64,000 nucleotides of DNA from Clostridium sp. GTDB taxonomy: Bacteria > Bacillota > Clostridia > Lachnospirales > Lachnospiraceae. The notes under the pieces are model-generated. The model worked only from the letters and a program-made list of their open reading frames with translations, searched no databases and had not been told where the DNA came from. Both the position numbers and the translations under genes were made by a program. The stretch lies in the NCBI GenBank assembly GCA_031275405.1, contig JAISOV010000057.1:1-64000 (forward strand). The letters are read 5' to 3'. Of this stretch, positions 25,515 through 35,019 are shown one piece after another. Each line of letters begins with the position of its first letter. Positions within the stretch are counted from its first letter, which is position 1.

Positions 25515-26960
25515 ATGGACAGGCAAAACATTACTTTACTGACGGATCTTTACGAACTGACCATGATGCAGGGGTATTTCCGGCATAAGGATCGTAACGA
25601 AACGGTCATCTTTGACGTATTCTACCGTGCGAACCCTTTCGGCGGCGGATATGCCATCATGGCGGGACTGGAGCAGCTGATCGAATACGTGAAAGGACTG
25701 CATTTTGACCGGGAGGATATTGAGTATCTGGCTTCCCTCGGTATCTTCGGGGAAGATTTTCTGGACTATCTGACGCGGTTTCGGTTTTCCGGCGATCTTT
25801 ACGCGATTCCGGAAGGAACCGTCATCTTCCCTAGGGAACCTCTGGTCAAGGTGGTCGCCCCCATCATGGAAGCGCAGATAGTGGAAACGGCGATCCTCAA
25901 CATCATCAACCATCAGAGCCTGATCGCCACCAAAGCCGCCCGGGTCTGTTATGCCGCCCGGGGCGACGGAATCATGGAGTTCGGGCTGCGCCGCGCCCAA
26001 GGCCCGGACTCAGGAGTCTACGGCGCAAGAGCCGCCATGATCGGCGGCTGTATCGGTACCAGCAATGTACTTGCAGGGCAGCTTTTTGACGTTCCGGTCA
26101 AAGGGACCCATGCCCACAGCTGGATCATGAGTTTCCCGGACGAGTATACCGCTTTTAAGGCTTATTCTGAGCTGTATCCGAGCGCCTGCATACTCTTGGC
26201 CGATACCTACGACACCCTGAAATCCGGCGTTCCCAATGCCATCCGCGTTTTCCGGGAAATGCGCGATGCCGGGATTCCGCTGTCTTTTTATGGAATCCGT
26301 CTGGACAGCGGCGATTTGGCTTATCTGTCCAAAAAGGCGCGCAAAATGCTGGATGAAGCAGGCTTCCCCGCCGCGGTCATTTCCGCTTCCAATGATCTGG
26401 ACGAGTTTCTCATCGACAGCCTGAAAGCACAGGGAGCGGCGATCACTTCTTGGGGCGTAGGCACGCACTTGATCACGGCTAAGGACAATCCTTCTTTCGG
26501 AGGCGTCTACAAATTAGCCGCCATAAAAGGCGACGGCGGCGAGTTCCTCCCCAAGATCAAACTGTCCGAAAATACCGAGAAGATCACGAATCCCGGAAAC
26601 AAGATCCTTTACCGCATTTATGAAAAAGATTCCGGAAAAATCAAGGCCGACCTGATCTGCCTGGAGGGAGAGACCTACCTGGAAACAGAACCCCTTCTTC
26701 TTTTCGATCCTCTTGAGCCGTGGAAGAAGACCAGACTGGCAGGCGGCTCTTATACCCTGCGTCCACTGCTGTCCAAAATATTCCAAAACGGAACATGCTG
26801 TTACACCTCCCCCAAAGTCATGGAGATCCGAAGGATCTGCCAGAGGGAACTGGATACGCTCTGGGAAGAAACCAGACGCCTTGTGAATCCGCATCAGGTC
26901 TATGTAGACTTATCCAGGAAGCTGTACGACATCAAGTTACAGCTGTTAGAGCGGGTATGA
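25515..26960 (+). CDS. pncB: Nicotinate phosphoribosyltransferase
   Basis: The enzyme converts nicotinate, PRPP and ATP to nicotinate mononucleotide in NAD salvage. From ATG 25515 it has 481 residues starting MDRQNITLLTDLYELTMMQGYF, the standard family N-terminus. Other family blocks are EFGLRRAQGPDSG, GTSNVLAG, GTHAHSWIMSF, GIRLDSGDLAYLSK and TSWGVGTHLITA. GAAAGGA lies 11 bases before this start. ATG 25455 is also in frame and would add about 20 residues made only of the dispersed 18-bp repeat, so I prefer 25515. The 3' end is tandemly duplicated downstream. Confidence 0.93.
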   Translation: MDRQNITLLTDLYELTMMQGYFRHKDRNETVIFDVFYRANPFGGGYAIMAGLEQLIEYVKGLHFDREDIEYLASLGIFGEDFLDYLTRFRFSGDLYAIPEGTVIFPREPLVKVVAPIMEAQIVETAILNIINHQSLIATKAARVCYAARGDGIMEFGLRRAQGPDSGVYGARAAMIGGCIGTSNVLAGQLFDVPVKGTHAHSWIMSFPDEYTAFKAYSELYPSACILLADTYDTLKSGVPNAIRVFREMRDAGIPLSFYGIRLDSGDLAYLSKKARKMLDEAGFPAAVISASNDLDEFLIDSLKAQGAAITSWGVGTHLITAKDNPSFGGVYKLAAIKGDGGEFLPKIKLSENTEKITNPGNKILYRIYEKDSGKIKADLICLEGETYLETEPLLLFDPLEPWKKTRLAGGSYTLRPLLSKIFQNGTCCYTSPKVMEIRRICQRELDTLWEETRRLVNPHQVYVDLSRKLYDIKLQLLERV

Positions 26961-27107
26961 CGGTAGGCGGCACGGTATCAAGTCAGCCGTTAGAGCGGGT
27001 ATGACGGTGGGCGGCACGGTATCAAGTCAGCCGTTAGAGCGGGTATGACGGTAGGCGGCACGGTATCAAGTCAGCCGTTAGAGCGGGTATGACGGTAGGC
27101 GGCACGA
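26945..27107 (+). repeat. 44-bp tandem repeat of the pncB 3' end
   Basis: Units start at 26945, 26989, 27033 and (partial) 27077, with only one or two differences. The first unit begins inside the last codons of pncB, so each unit carries the LERV-stop coding end. The array looks like repeated duplication of the gene's own terminus. Confidence 0.95.
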
Positions 27108-27201
27108 CATCAGGATTCCGCTGTCAGAGCGGATCGGTGAAAAATAAGCGGGCGGATGAAAGCACACGGACAGACAGCGGAAATCGATCCCGGGATAAAA
27201 A

Positions 27202-27245
27202 AAAGGAAACCACAGCGCAGTTTTCTCCTGCCTGTTGTTTCCTTT
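27202..27245. terminator. Bidirectional terminator between pncB and spoVT
   Basis: AAAGGAAAC (27202-27210) pairs with GTTTCCTTT (27237-27245), with an inner CAG/CTG stem. An A-run lies on the left side and T-rich sequence on the right, so it can stop both the rightward pncB and the leftward spoVT transcripts. Confidence 0.75.
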
Positions 27246-27361
27246 GTTTCTTGTACTTCTTTGTCTGGCGGTGAGTCCTTACGGTCGGTTTTTACAGCCG
27301 ATTCTTACGACCGATATGGCGGCAATCCTTACGGAAAATTTACTTGCGGCAAACTTTGCTT

Positions 27362-27907
27362 TTATTGCTCCATCTGCCTTCCAAGGAATCCTGCGGAGGA
27401 CAGAGCCAGCTTCTGCTCCACTTCGCCCATTTTTCCTTTGCTGTCGGCCTCAAGAAGGATCACGGCGCCTATCACATCACCCTCGCTGATGATCGGAGCG
27501 ATGGTCTGGTGCTGATATTCGTCGCTGACATCCTCACAGACCACGATGAAGTTCCGGTCTCCTTTGGCGGCTGTCACTGTCTCGCGGGTGCCGAGCCTTT
27601 CTTCCAGCTGTCTGCTGATGGATTTCCCCATAAGGTTTTTATAGCCTCCGGCTACGGCGATAAACTGATCCCTGTCCGCCACCACCGCCACATGCCCGGA
27701 TACCTGTGCCAGGCTTTCCGCGCACTGCTTTGCAGAGGTGGACATTTCTTCAATTGGGGAATACTTCTTTAAGATGATCTCTCCTTCTCTGTCCGTAAAG
27801 ATCTCCAAGGGATCGCTTTCCCGGATCCTTAACGTGCGGCGGATTTCCTTAGGAATCACGATACGGCCTAAATCATCAATTCTACGGACAATTCCTGTTG
27901 CTTTCAT
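27362..27907 (-). CDS. spoVT: Stage V sporulation protein T
   Basis: This 181-residue transcription factor controls late forespore genes. The N-terminal swapped-hairpin AbrB domain reads MKATGIVRRIDDLGRIVIPKEIRR, followed by RESDPLEIFTDREGEIILKKY. The C-terminal part is GAF-like (residues about 60-180). ATG 27907 was chosen over 27925 because GGAGGTAA lies eight bases upstream and the product then matches the family start exactly. Confidence 0.95.
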   Translation of the reverse strand: MKATGIVRRIDDLGRIVIPKEIRRTLRIRESDPLEIFTDREGEIILKKYSPIEEMSTSAKQCAESLAQVSGHVAVVADRDQFIAVAGGYKNLMGKSISRQLEERLGTRETVTAAKGDRNFIVVCEDVSDEYQHQTIAPIISEGDVIGAVILLEADSKGKMGEVEQKLALSSAGFLGRQMEQ

Positions 27908-28219
27908 AATTGAAATTACCTCCATTATACATTTTTATATTTGACTGGTTTCTGAAACAGATGGCTCCTTAGTGCAATGATCCAGCCTGACTGTCTGAAT
28001 GATCACATCTGTGCTACTATTATTTGTAAAATAAGGTTTTTCATACTATGAAAGAAATTCTATTTGTAATTAATTCTGCCGCTTTCATCTCGTATTTGTC
28101 ATCCTTCCTTATTTGTACTGTAATTCTTTTTCCAAATATACCAAGGAAGACTTCCTCATATGCCGCTGTTTCTCATCCATGAAACAGGTAGGCTAGATCC
28201 TGCTTCGCCATCCTTTCCT

Positions 28220-29365
28220 TTACGTACTCATTGCCAGAAGCTTCCGGCGCATTTCCGCTTCGATTTTGTGAAGCTCCACTTCCGCGTTCCTGCGCTTTTC
28301 CCGCCCTTCCTCTTGAATCTTCATCACCTCATCCAGGGTGCTGATCAGAGTCTGATTGGTATTCTGTAAGGTTTCGATGTCCACGATACCCCGTTCGGAT
28401 TCCCGGGCCGTTTCAATCGTTGCGATTTTCAAGGTTTCCGCGTTCTTGCGCAGCAGCTCATTGGTCATGTTGGTCACTTCCCGCTGTGCCTTGGCCGCGT
28501 CCGTGGAATGGGCAAGCCCGATCGCGATCACCATCTGGCTCTTCCAGAGAGGTATGGTATTTACCAAAGTGGACTGGATCTTTTCCGACATGGTAGTATC
28601 ATTCCCTTGGATCAGCCGGATCTGAGGCGCCATCTGGAGCGAGATCATCCGGGTCAGCTCCAGGTCGTGGATCTTCTTCTCAAACCGGTTGCACATCTGA
28701 GAAAAATCCTTCGCCCTCTGCGTATCCTCCGGCAGCCCGCTCTGCTGGGCTTTTGCCACCAGCTTAGGCAGTTCTTCTTTGGTAGCCTGCTCCAGTTTTT
28801 CCTTGCCGGCCAGAATGTACATAGACAGTTCCTTGAAATAATTCAGGTTCAGCTCGTACATCTTGTCCAGCATGGCAATGTCTTTCAGCAACGTAATCTG
28901 ATGTTCTTCCATGACTTTGCAGATTTTACCAATATTGACTTCGGCTTTCTCGTATTTTGCCTTCATGTTGGCCAGCTTATTGCCGCTCTTCTTGAAAAAG
29001 CCAAGGAACCCTTTTTCTGCTTCGTCATCCTCGAAGCTTCTTAGTTCCCCCACCACATTGGTAAGCATCTGCCCGATTTCTCCCATGTCCTTTGTCCGCA
29101 CCCTGTTCAGGGCGTTTTCGGAAAAATCGGCGATTTTTTTCTGGCTTCCGGCACCGTATTGAAGCACCATCTGCGTATTGTTCAGATCGATCTGCGCCGC
29201 AAAGTCGCTCACCATCTTTTTCTCTTCCGGTGTGAGGACGATCTGCCATCCTTCCTCTTGGGGCAGTTCGGCTGGTTTTGCCGGAGCGTCCGCAGGATCT
29301 GCCGGACTCGTTTCAAAAGTCAGTGTGGGAGCTTCTTTCAGTAATACATCCAAATCTGTTTCCAT
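28220..29365 (-). CDS. TelA family toxic-anion resistance protein
   Basis: This 381-residue, mostly helical cytoplasmic protein has long coiled-coil-prone segments and the TelA blocks LNRVRTKDMGEIGQMLTNVV, FGFFKKSGNKLANMKAKYEK-like residues, and LWKSQMVIAIGLAHS. The family is linked to tellurite and antimicrobial tolerance; the biochemical activity is not known. AGGTAGGA precedes the ATG. It lies 99 bases downstream of xpaC, the usual pairing in Firmicutes. Confidence 0.9.
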   Translation of the reverse strand: METDLDVLLKEAPTLTFETSPADPADAPAKPAELPQEEGWQIVLTPEEKKMVSDFAAQIDLNNTQMVLQYGAGSQKKIADFSENALNRVRTKDMGEIGQMLTNVVGELRSFEDDEAEKGFLGFFKKSGNKLANMKAKYEKAEVNIGKICKVMEEHQITLLKDIAMLDKMYELNLNYFKELSMYILAGKEKLEQATKEELPKLVAKAQQSGLPEDTQRAKDFSQMCNRFEKKIHDLELTRMISLQMAPQIRLIQGNDTTMSEKIQSTLVNTIPLWKSQMVIAIGLAHSTDAAKAQREVTNMTNELLRKNAETLKIATIETARESERGIVDIETLQNTNQTLISTLDEVMKIQEEGREKRRNAEVELHKIEAEMRRKLLAMST

Positions 29366-29464
29366 ATTCCTACCTATCCCTGCCAGTGTCTGCCCGTCTC
29401 TGCGGATCCTCGCCTTAGATGTTCCCGTCCATGGAGGCGTCCTGTCCAGCTTAGCTTACATCGG

Positions 29465-30892
29465 TTATTCGGGTTTTGCCATTTCCTTCGTCAACCCTTC
29501 CCTCGTCAGCATGGTCTGTAGCACTTGAGCGTCCGTAGTGGCGTCAAATACGGCATCCCGGTACAGATTGTTCAGCAGTTCGGAGAATGCCCGGTTGATG
29601 GTATCCATCGTCTTTTCGATCTCCGTCTTGGCGACGCTGATGTCTTCGCCCGGCGCGGCTACCCTGTCAAACTCCGCGTATGCCTGTATCAGCTTGAGCG
29701 TGGTAGGAAGATAATACTCCATGAATTTGTGCAGCTGGGAAACCTGAACCGGCTGTTCCCGGATCCGGTCAAAGATCTGTAGCAGCAGCTTCTCCAGGCG
29801 AAACAGCTTGCCGGAGATGACTTCTCCCGGAATATCATCGTTCAGTTCCCGAAGCCTGCGGATACATTCCTGCCCTTCAGACACTACGGATTCGACCTGT
29901 GCCATGGTCTCGGCGTCCGCCGCTTTTGCCCCTCCGGCTTCTTCCGGCTTCGTTCCCGCCTGTCCGTCGTCTCTTTTCCCGGTTTTCGGAGTTGGGTTTC
30001 CATCCGCTTTCCCCTGTGCTTCCAATAGCCGGCGTTCTTTCACCACTCGTAAATATTCCTGATAGGTGGCATCGTTGAACATAAAGCAGGACTTCTGCTC
30101 ATCCAGATGGCCTTCGGGAAAAATCTCAAGCTTCATCATCTTCTCAAGATCCCGTAAGACAGACTGTCTGCTCCTGCGTGTATGCCCAGCGAGATCCGCA
30201 ATGTCCACATAGGTCTTCCCGCCGCTGATCTGTACGTACCGTCCGGCTCTTTTCAGCCGTTTCCGCTTTACGCTGCCCTGTTCCACTAGAAACAGGGAAA
30301 TGACAAGCCAGATGGCTGCCGACACAAAATCCCATGATCCGAAACCCCATCGCGCCAGATGAGGCAGCTCCGCGACGATGACCGTTCCTGTACGGATCAG
30401 CCCGATCATGCCGAAGACGATAAAGAGGACGCCAAGCACCCTGCCTTTCCGCTTCATCCGAATACCTGATACCGCAGCAGCGGACATGCGCGCAGTTCTC
30501 GGAACCCACCGGCTTCCCGTACTGCTCCGTCCGGACGCTTCCGTTTTTTTGTAATGGAACGTATCCCGAAACGGATTTTTTTCGCCCTGCGTTTTTTTGT
30601 AATGAAAGGTATCCCGAAACTGAGGACTGCGGATGAAATCGGTCGCCTTTGTGGAAAAAACGTTCGCGCCCATCTTTTCGGAAGCCGTTTTCGCGTTTTG
30701 GGAAACTGTTTTTCCGGCCTGTTTCACATCCGCCGCAAACGTCTTCACCTGACTTCGGACTTCTTCCAGAGCGGGCTTGACCGTGCTTGCCACTACTTCG
30801 TTCAGTTCCTTGAAATCCCCGGTCTTGAGTGCGTCTGCTACCGCACTTTTGATCTGTTCCCCCGTGTTGGCTCGGTTCTGTTTCTCACTCAT
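29465..30892 (-). CDS. xpaC: XpaC family protein (5-bromo-4-chloroindolyl phosphate hydrolysis protein)
   Basis: This 475-residue protein has two membrane segments near residues 155-205 and a C-terminal XpaC domain (about 330-470, ending in LLNNLYRDAVFDATTDAQVL). The family name comes from a phenotype, not a proven activity. The N-terminal part holds a 15-residue duplication (FRDTFHYKKT twice, at 30545-30625). GAGGAAAAAG precedes the ATG. A promoter candidate lies about 130 bases upstream, and telA follows on the same strand. Confidence 0.87.
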   Translation of the reverse strand: MSEKQNRANTGEQIKSAVADALKTGDFKELNEVVASTVKPALEEVRSQVKTFAADVKQAGKTVSQNAKTASEKMGANVFSTKATDFIRSPQFRDTFHYKKTQGEKNPFRDTFHYKKTEASGRSSTGSRWVPRTARMSAAAVSGIRMKRKGRVLGVLFIVFGMIGLIRTGTVIVAELPHLARWGFGSWDFVSAAIWLVISLFLVEQGSVKRKRLKRAGRYVQISGGKTYVDIADLAGHTRRSRQSVLRDLEKMMKLEIFPEGHLDEQKSCFMFNDATYQEYLRVVKERRLLEAQGKADGNPTPKTGKRDDGQAGTKPEEAGGAKAADAETMAQVESVVSEGQECIRRLRELNDDIPGEVISGKLFRLEKLLLQIFDRIREQPVQVSQLHKFMEYYLPTTLKLIQAYAEFDRVAAPGEDISVAKTEIEKTMDTINRAFSELLNNLYRDAVFDATTDAQVLQTMLTREGLTKEMAKPE

Positions 30893-31025
30893 TCTTTTTC
30901 CTCATCAAGCTCCATAAAACGATCGCTGAAAGATTCCCCTTTGTGATCCCGTCTTCCGTGCCTCCGTTTCCGTAAAGAATCCGGCGGCAACCGGGCTATG
31001 TCGCATATGTTTTACTTCGCCTATG

Positions 31026-31054
31026 ATTATCCCACATCCTTTCTGCTGTTGCAA
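31026..31054 (-). promoter_or_regulatory. Promoter candidate for xpaC-telA
   Basis: On the minus strand TTGCAA (31054-31049), a 17-base spacer and GATAAT (31031-31026). The rest of the xpaC-mfd gap holds the repeat at the mfd end and nothing else recognised. Confidence 0.5.
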
Positions 31055-31263
31055 CCGAATTTGCGCACCCATTTCTGAAAATATTATGAACAAAGCAGTT
31101 CCCATCCGACCGGTCTGTAAGAAATCCCTAAGCGGGAGGATCACATGCTTCGCTTCCATTAATTACTATATCACATTTCATCCGTTCGTCAAGGGGTTCT
31201 TTCTAAATTCGCAGGATTTTTTCAGGAAGAATCTTTTGATCCCTTTTACTCAAAAGTATCCAT

Positions 31264-31330
31264 TCAGCTGGTCTTGCTGAATGTGGTCAGCTGGTCTTGC
31301 GGAATGTGGTCAGCTGGTCTTGCGGAACAG
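31264..31330 (-). repeat. 23-bp tandem repeat at the mfd 3' end
   Basis: Three 23-bp units start at 31264, 31287 and 31310. The last unit contains the mfd stop codon, so on the minus strand the coding end (FRKTS-stop) is repeated twice beyond the gene. Each unit has TTC-A/C-GC and GCTGA arms that can form a short hairpin and resembles units near trxA and livK. Confidence 0.9.
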
Positions 31331-34300
31331 GAAACTGCGCATATCCCGCAGCAGTCCTTCCGTCGCCTTTAGCAGAAGTTCCCCGTCTTTCTCCGAGATT
31401 CCCGATTTTTTGTAACGGTAAGTAAAAAACGGCTTCCCATAAGCGGTAAACGTCAGCTTGTCTCCATAGCTGCGCAGCAGCGGCGGGATCGTATTCAGAT
31501 CAACGTCTGCGTCCTTGCGGAAATGAAAGGTCAGCCGCTCCTGCTTCCCCTTGACTTCCAGGATCTGCAAGGCATGGGCGGCTACACGGATCAAGGCGAC
31601 CCGCAGCAGATTGTCCACGGACTGAGGGATTTCCCCGAAGCGGTCCTGAAGTTCATCCCGCATTTCATCCCGTTCCCTTTCGTTCTCGATCCCGGCGATC
31701 CGTTTGTAGATGTCCAGTTTCTGTACCTCATTCGCGATATAGGAAGCAGGAATGAACGCGTCCACGTTCAGATCCACCGTGGTGGGGAAGTCTTCCGCTA
31801 CGGCGGCTCCGCTTAGGCTTAGAACGGCTTCGTTCAACATCTTGCAGTACAGGTCATAGCCCACCGCTTCTAAATGTCCGTGCTGGCGTACTCCAAGGAG
31901 GTTGCCCGCCCCTCGGATCTCCAGGTCACGCATGGCGATCTTGAAGCCGCTTCCTAAGTCGGTGAACTCTTTGATGGCCATCAGCCGCTTTTCCGCCACC
32001 TCTTTGAGCATCTTGTCGCGCTGATACATCAGGAACGCGTATGCGGTGCGGTTCGAGCGCCCGACGCGTCCCCGCAGCTGATAAAGCTGCGACAGTCCCA
32101 TGCTGTCGGAGTCGTGGATGATCAGGGTATTTACATTGGAGATGTCCAGTCCGGTTTCGATGATCGTAGTCGATACCAGCACGTCGATTTCCCCTTTTAT
32201 GAAGTCGAACATCATCCGCTCCAGTTCCCGTTCGCTCATCTGCCCGTGGGCGAAAGCGACGGAAGCTTCCGGCACCAAGGCGGCGATCCGCGCCGTGACC
32301 TCGGCGATGCTGTTCACCCGGTTATAGACATAATACACCTGGCCCTTTCTCGCCAGTTCCCGGACAATGGCTTCCCGTACCATTTCTTCCTGATATTCCA
32401 TCACATAGGTCTGGATCGGAAGCCGGTCTTCCGGCGCTTCCTCCAGGATACTCATATCCCGGATCCCGATCAGGCTCATATGCAGGGTACGCGGGATGGG
32501 CGTCGCCGTCAGAGTCAGCACGTCTACGTTTTCTTTCAGCTTCTTGATTTTTTCCTTGTGGCTCACCCCGAAGCGCTGTTCCTCGTCGATGATCAGCAGT
32601 CCCAGGTTCTTGAACGCCACATCGGCGGACAGCACCCTGTGTGTGCCGATGACAATGTCTACCAGTCCCTTTTGAAGATCCTGTATGCTCTTTCGCAGCT
32701 GTGCGGGCGTCCGGAAGCGGCTCATCAGATCCACGCGCACCGGGAAATCTTTCATCCGCTGTAGGAAAGTGTTGTAATGCTGCTGCGCCAAGATGGTGGT
32801 CGGTACCAGATAAACGACCTGTCGGTTCTCCTGCGCGGCCTTGAACGCGGCGCGGATGGCGATTTCCGTTTTTCCGTAGCCCACATCGCCGCAGATCAGC
32901 CGATCCATGATCTTGCCGCTTTCCATGTCCGCCTTGGTGTCCTCGATGGCGTTTCGCTGATCCTCGGTTTCCTCAAAGGGGAACATTTCCTCAAATTCCC
33001 TCTGCCACACGGTATCCGGCCCGTAGCGGAAACCTTCGCTCTGCTGACGGACGGCATACAGGCGCACCAGATCCCGCGCCACCTCGTTCACGGCGGCACG
33101 GACTTTGGTCTTGGTCTTCTCCCATTCCTTGTTCCCCAGCCTGTTCAGCTTAGGGGCCTTGCTGTCGGCGGAAGCGTATTTCTGGATGACGTCCAGCCCG
33201 GTGGCAAGAACGTACAGGTTTCCTCCTTCCCGGTACTCGATTTTCAGGTAATCCTTAACGATCCCCTCCATCTCCACTTTCTCAATGCCCCGGTAGATCC
33301 CGAGGCCATGGCTCTCATGTACCACATAATCTCCGGTTTTCAGTTCCTGGAAATCATGGATCTTCTGCCCTTGGTATGTCTTTTTACGTTTCTTTTTCTT
33401 CTTTTCCGCGCCAAAAATATCCGTTTCCGCAAGGCAGACGAATTTCAGCAGGGGATATTCAAAGCCTTTTGCCACATGCCCATAGTAGGTCAGTACCTCT
33501 CCCGGCAGTACTTCTCTGGTGGGATCTTCCGTATAGACGCTTGTCAGCCCTTCGTCCCGCAGATCGGCCGCCAGACGTTTCGCCCGTGTACGGGAGCCGG
33601 AAAGCAGAAGCACCCGATAAGCGTTCTTCCGGTAGGCTTTCAGATCCTTTACCAGCGTCTCAAAGCTGTTATGATAAGAAGCAATACTCCTGACAGAAAT
33701 GTTATATTTGTGTTCCGGCTTGAAAAAGGCGTCGCGCCCGTCTATGGAGGAAGACACATCCATGGAGGAAGACACATCCATGGACGAGAGCAGTACCAGC
33801 GGCAGTTTGCGCAGTTTGGCCGCCGCCTGCTCCCCCTGGTACAGCAGCTGTGCCTGCCCCGGCAGAATATAGCCCTTGCGCAGTCGCTGTTCCATGCTTT
33901 CCCGAAACTCCGTTTCCACCGCCGTGCAGTGTTCCTGTATCCGGGCGGGTTCTTCCAGGAAAAAGACCGCCGATTCCCGGTCGCCGGTCTGACAGATCCG
34001 GTGCAGGATCTCCTGGAAAGTGACGGTGTCGTCGTAAAAATACCGGATATAGCTTTCCAGACTGCCTTTCCAAGACAGTTCCGAAAGCTGTTCCTTGAAT
34101 TCCCGGATCTGCGCGGCGATGCGGTGGGCTTCCTCCGACAGGAAAGCGTCGCGGAACATTTTTTCCTGTGCGGAGGCTTCTTTTTCCAGTCTCCGAAGTC
34201 CGTCTTCCAGCTGTCTTGGCTCCAGGACAAATTCCGCCGCCGGATAGATACAGACCCGCTCCAGGTTCTCCAAGGAACGCTGGCTTCCCGGATCGAAGCT

Positions 34301-34903
34301 GCGGATAGACTCTACCTCGTCTCCCCAGAATTCCAGCCGGTACGGACTCTCTTCCGTTAAACCGAACACGTCCACGATACCGCCCCGGACAGAGAACTGC
34401 CCCGGACTTTCCACTTGGTGCGCCCTTTCATAGCCTAGCGTGTTCAGCCGCCTTGCAAGCTGTTCTTCCGTGAAGGTATCCCCTGCCTGCACCTTGATCA
34501 CGTCTTTTTCCGGATCCCACAGGACTTGGGGCGCCATCAGCGCCGCAAAGGTGGTGACGATCATGACCGGCCTGCGTTCGGCAAGGCGGCGCAGGACGGC
34601 GACCCGTTCTTTGGTCAGCTGATTGCCGTGGATGTCCGCCTGAAAGAAGATCAGATCCTTGGCGGGGAAGAGCATGACGTTGCGGTCGTAAAATTTGTAT
34701 TCCTCATAGATCTCTTTCGCCCTCAGGTCACTGTAGGTGACGATGACCTTATATTTATGTCCGATACCAAGGCCATAGATCAGATGCAGTTTCTGGGAAT
34801 CCACACAGCCTGTAATAGACAGGGAACAGGACTTTTTGCGCAGTGCTTCTTCTATTTGTTCATATTCCGCCAGTTCCCGTAACGGGGCCAGTAATGCCTG
34901 CAT
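31310..34903 (-). CDS. mfd: Transcription-repair coupling factor
   Basis: The 1197-residue translocase removes stalled RNA polymerase and recruits UvrA. The UvrB-like N-terminal domain is followed by the polymerase-interaction domain (LKTGDYVVHESHGLGIYRG). The RecG-type motor shows Walker A GDVGYGKTE, box DEEQ in LLIIDEEQRFG, TATPIPRTLH, and motif VI QLRGRVGRS. A C-terminal TRCF domain completes it. ATG 34903 has AGGGAGGT five bases upstream; GTG 34909 overlaps that site. Residues about 371-388 are two and a half units of the dispersed 18-bp repeat (SSMDVS), inserted between domains. Confidence 0.97.
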   Translation of the reverse strand: MQALLAPLRELAEYEQIEEALRKKSCSLSITGCVDSQKLHLIYGLGIGHKYKVIVTYSDLRAKEIYEEYKFYDRNVMLFPAKDLIFFQADIHGNQLTKERVAVLRRLAERRPVMIVTTFAALMAPQVLWDPEKDVIKVQAGDTFTEEQLARRLNTLGYERAHQVESPGQFSVRGGIVDVFGLTEESPYRLEFWGDEVESIRSFDPGSQRSLENLERVCIYPAAEFVLEPRQLEDGLRRLEKEASAQEKMFRDAFLSEEAHRIAAQIREFKEQLSELSWKGSLESYIRYFYDDTVTFQEILHRICQTGDRESAVFFLEEPARIQEHCTAVETEFRESMEQRLRKGYILPGQAQLLYQGEQAAAKLRKLPLVLLSSMDVSSSMDVSSSIDGRDAFFKPEHKYNISVRSIASYHNSFETLVKDLKAYRKNAYRVLLLSGSRTRAKRLAADLRDEGLTSVYTEDPTREVLPGEVLTYYGHVAKGFEYPLLKFVCLAETDIFGAEKKKKKRKKTYQGQKIHDFQELKTGDYVVHESHGLGIYRGIEKVEMEGIVKDYLKIEYREGGNLYVLATGLDVIQKYASADSKAPKLNRLGNKEWEKTKTKVRAAVNEVARDLVRLYAVRQQSEGFRYGPDTVWQREFEEMFPFEETEDQRNAIEDTKADMESGKIMDRLICGDVGYGKTEIAIRAAFKAAQENRQVVYLVPTTILAQQHYNTFLQRMKDFPVRVDLMSRFRTPAQLRKSIQDLQKGLVDIVIGTHRVLSADVAFKNLGLLIIDEEQRFGVSHKEKIKKLKENVDVLTLTATPIPRTLHMSLIGIRDMSILEEAPEDRLPIQTYVMEYQEEMVREAIVRELARKGQVYYVYNRVNSIAEVTARIAALVPEASVAFAHGQMSERELERMMFDFIKGEIDVLVSTTIIETGLDISNVNTLIIHDSDSMGLSQLYQLRGRVGRSNRTAYAFLMYQRDKMLKEVAEKRLMAIKEFTDLGSGFKIAMRDLEIRGAGNLLGVRQHGHLEAVGYDLYCKMLNEAVLSLSGAAVAEDFPTTVDLNVDAFIPASYIANEVQKLDIYKRIAGIENERERDEMRDELQDRFGEIPQSVDNLLRVALIRVAAHALQILEVKGKQERLTFHFRKDADVDLNTIPPLLRSYGDKLTFTAYGKPFFTYRYKKSGISEKDGELLLKATEGLLRDMRSFLFRKTS

Positions 34904-35019
34904 TTCCACCTCCCTAAGCTCTGTTATGCCATGACTGTTCCGCAGCTATGGCAAGGGCATGGCCATTCGGCCGTATCCTATCCGTAGAGGATACTATCCA
35001 TCCGATCCGCTTCGCGGGT

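Noticed and set aside
26945-27107. Regularly spaced repeats that could suggest a CRISPR array
   Set aside because: Units are contiguous with no spacers between them, carry the pncB coding end and have no cas genes nearby.
27924-27929. TATAAT on the minus strand before spoVT
   Set aside because: It abuts the ribosome binding site, so transcription from it would start inside or past that site.
32777-34360. Long open frame antisense to mfd
   Set aside because: It is a mirror of mfd codon bias, has no ribosome binding site and lies wholly within a certain gene.
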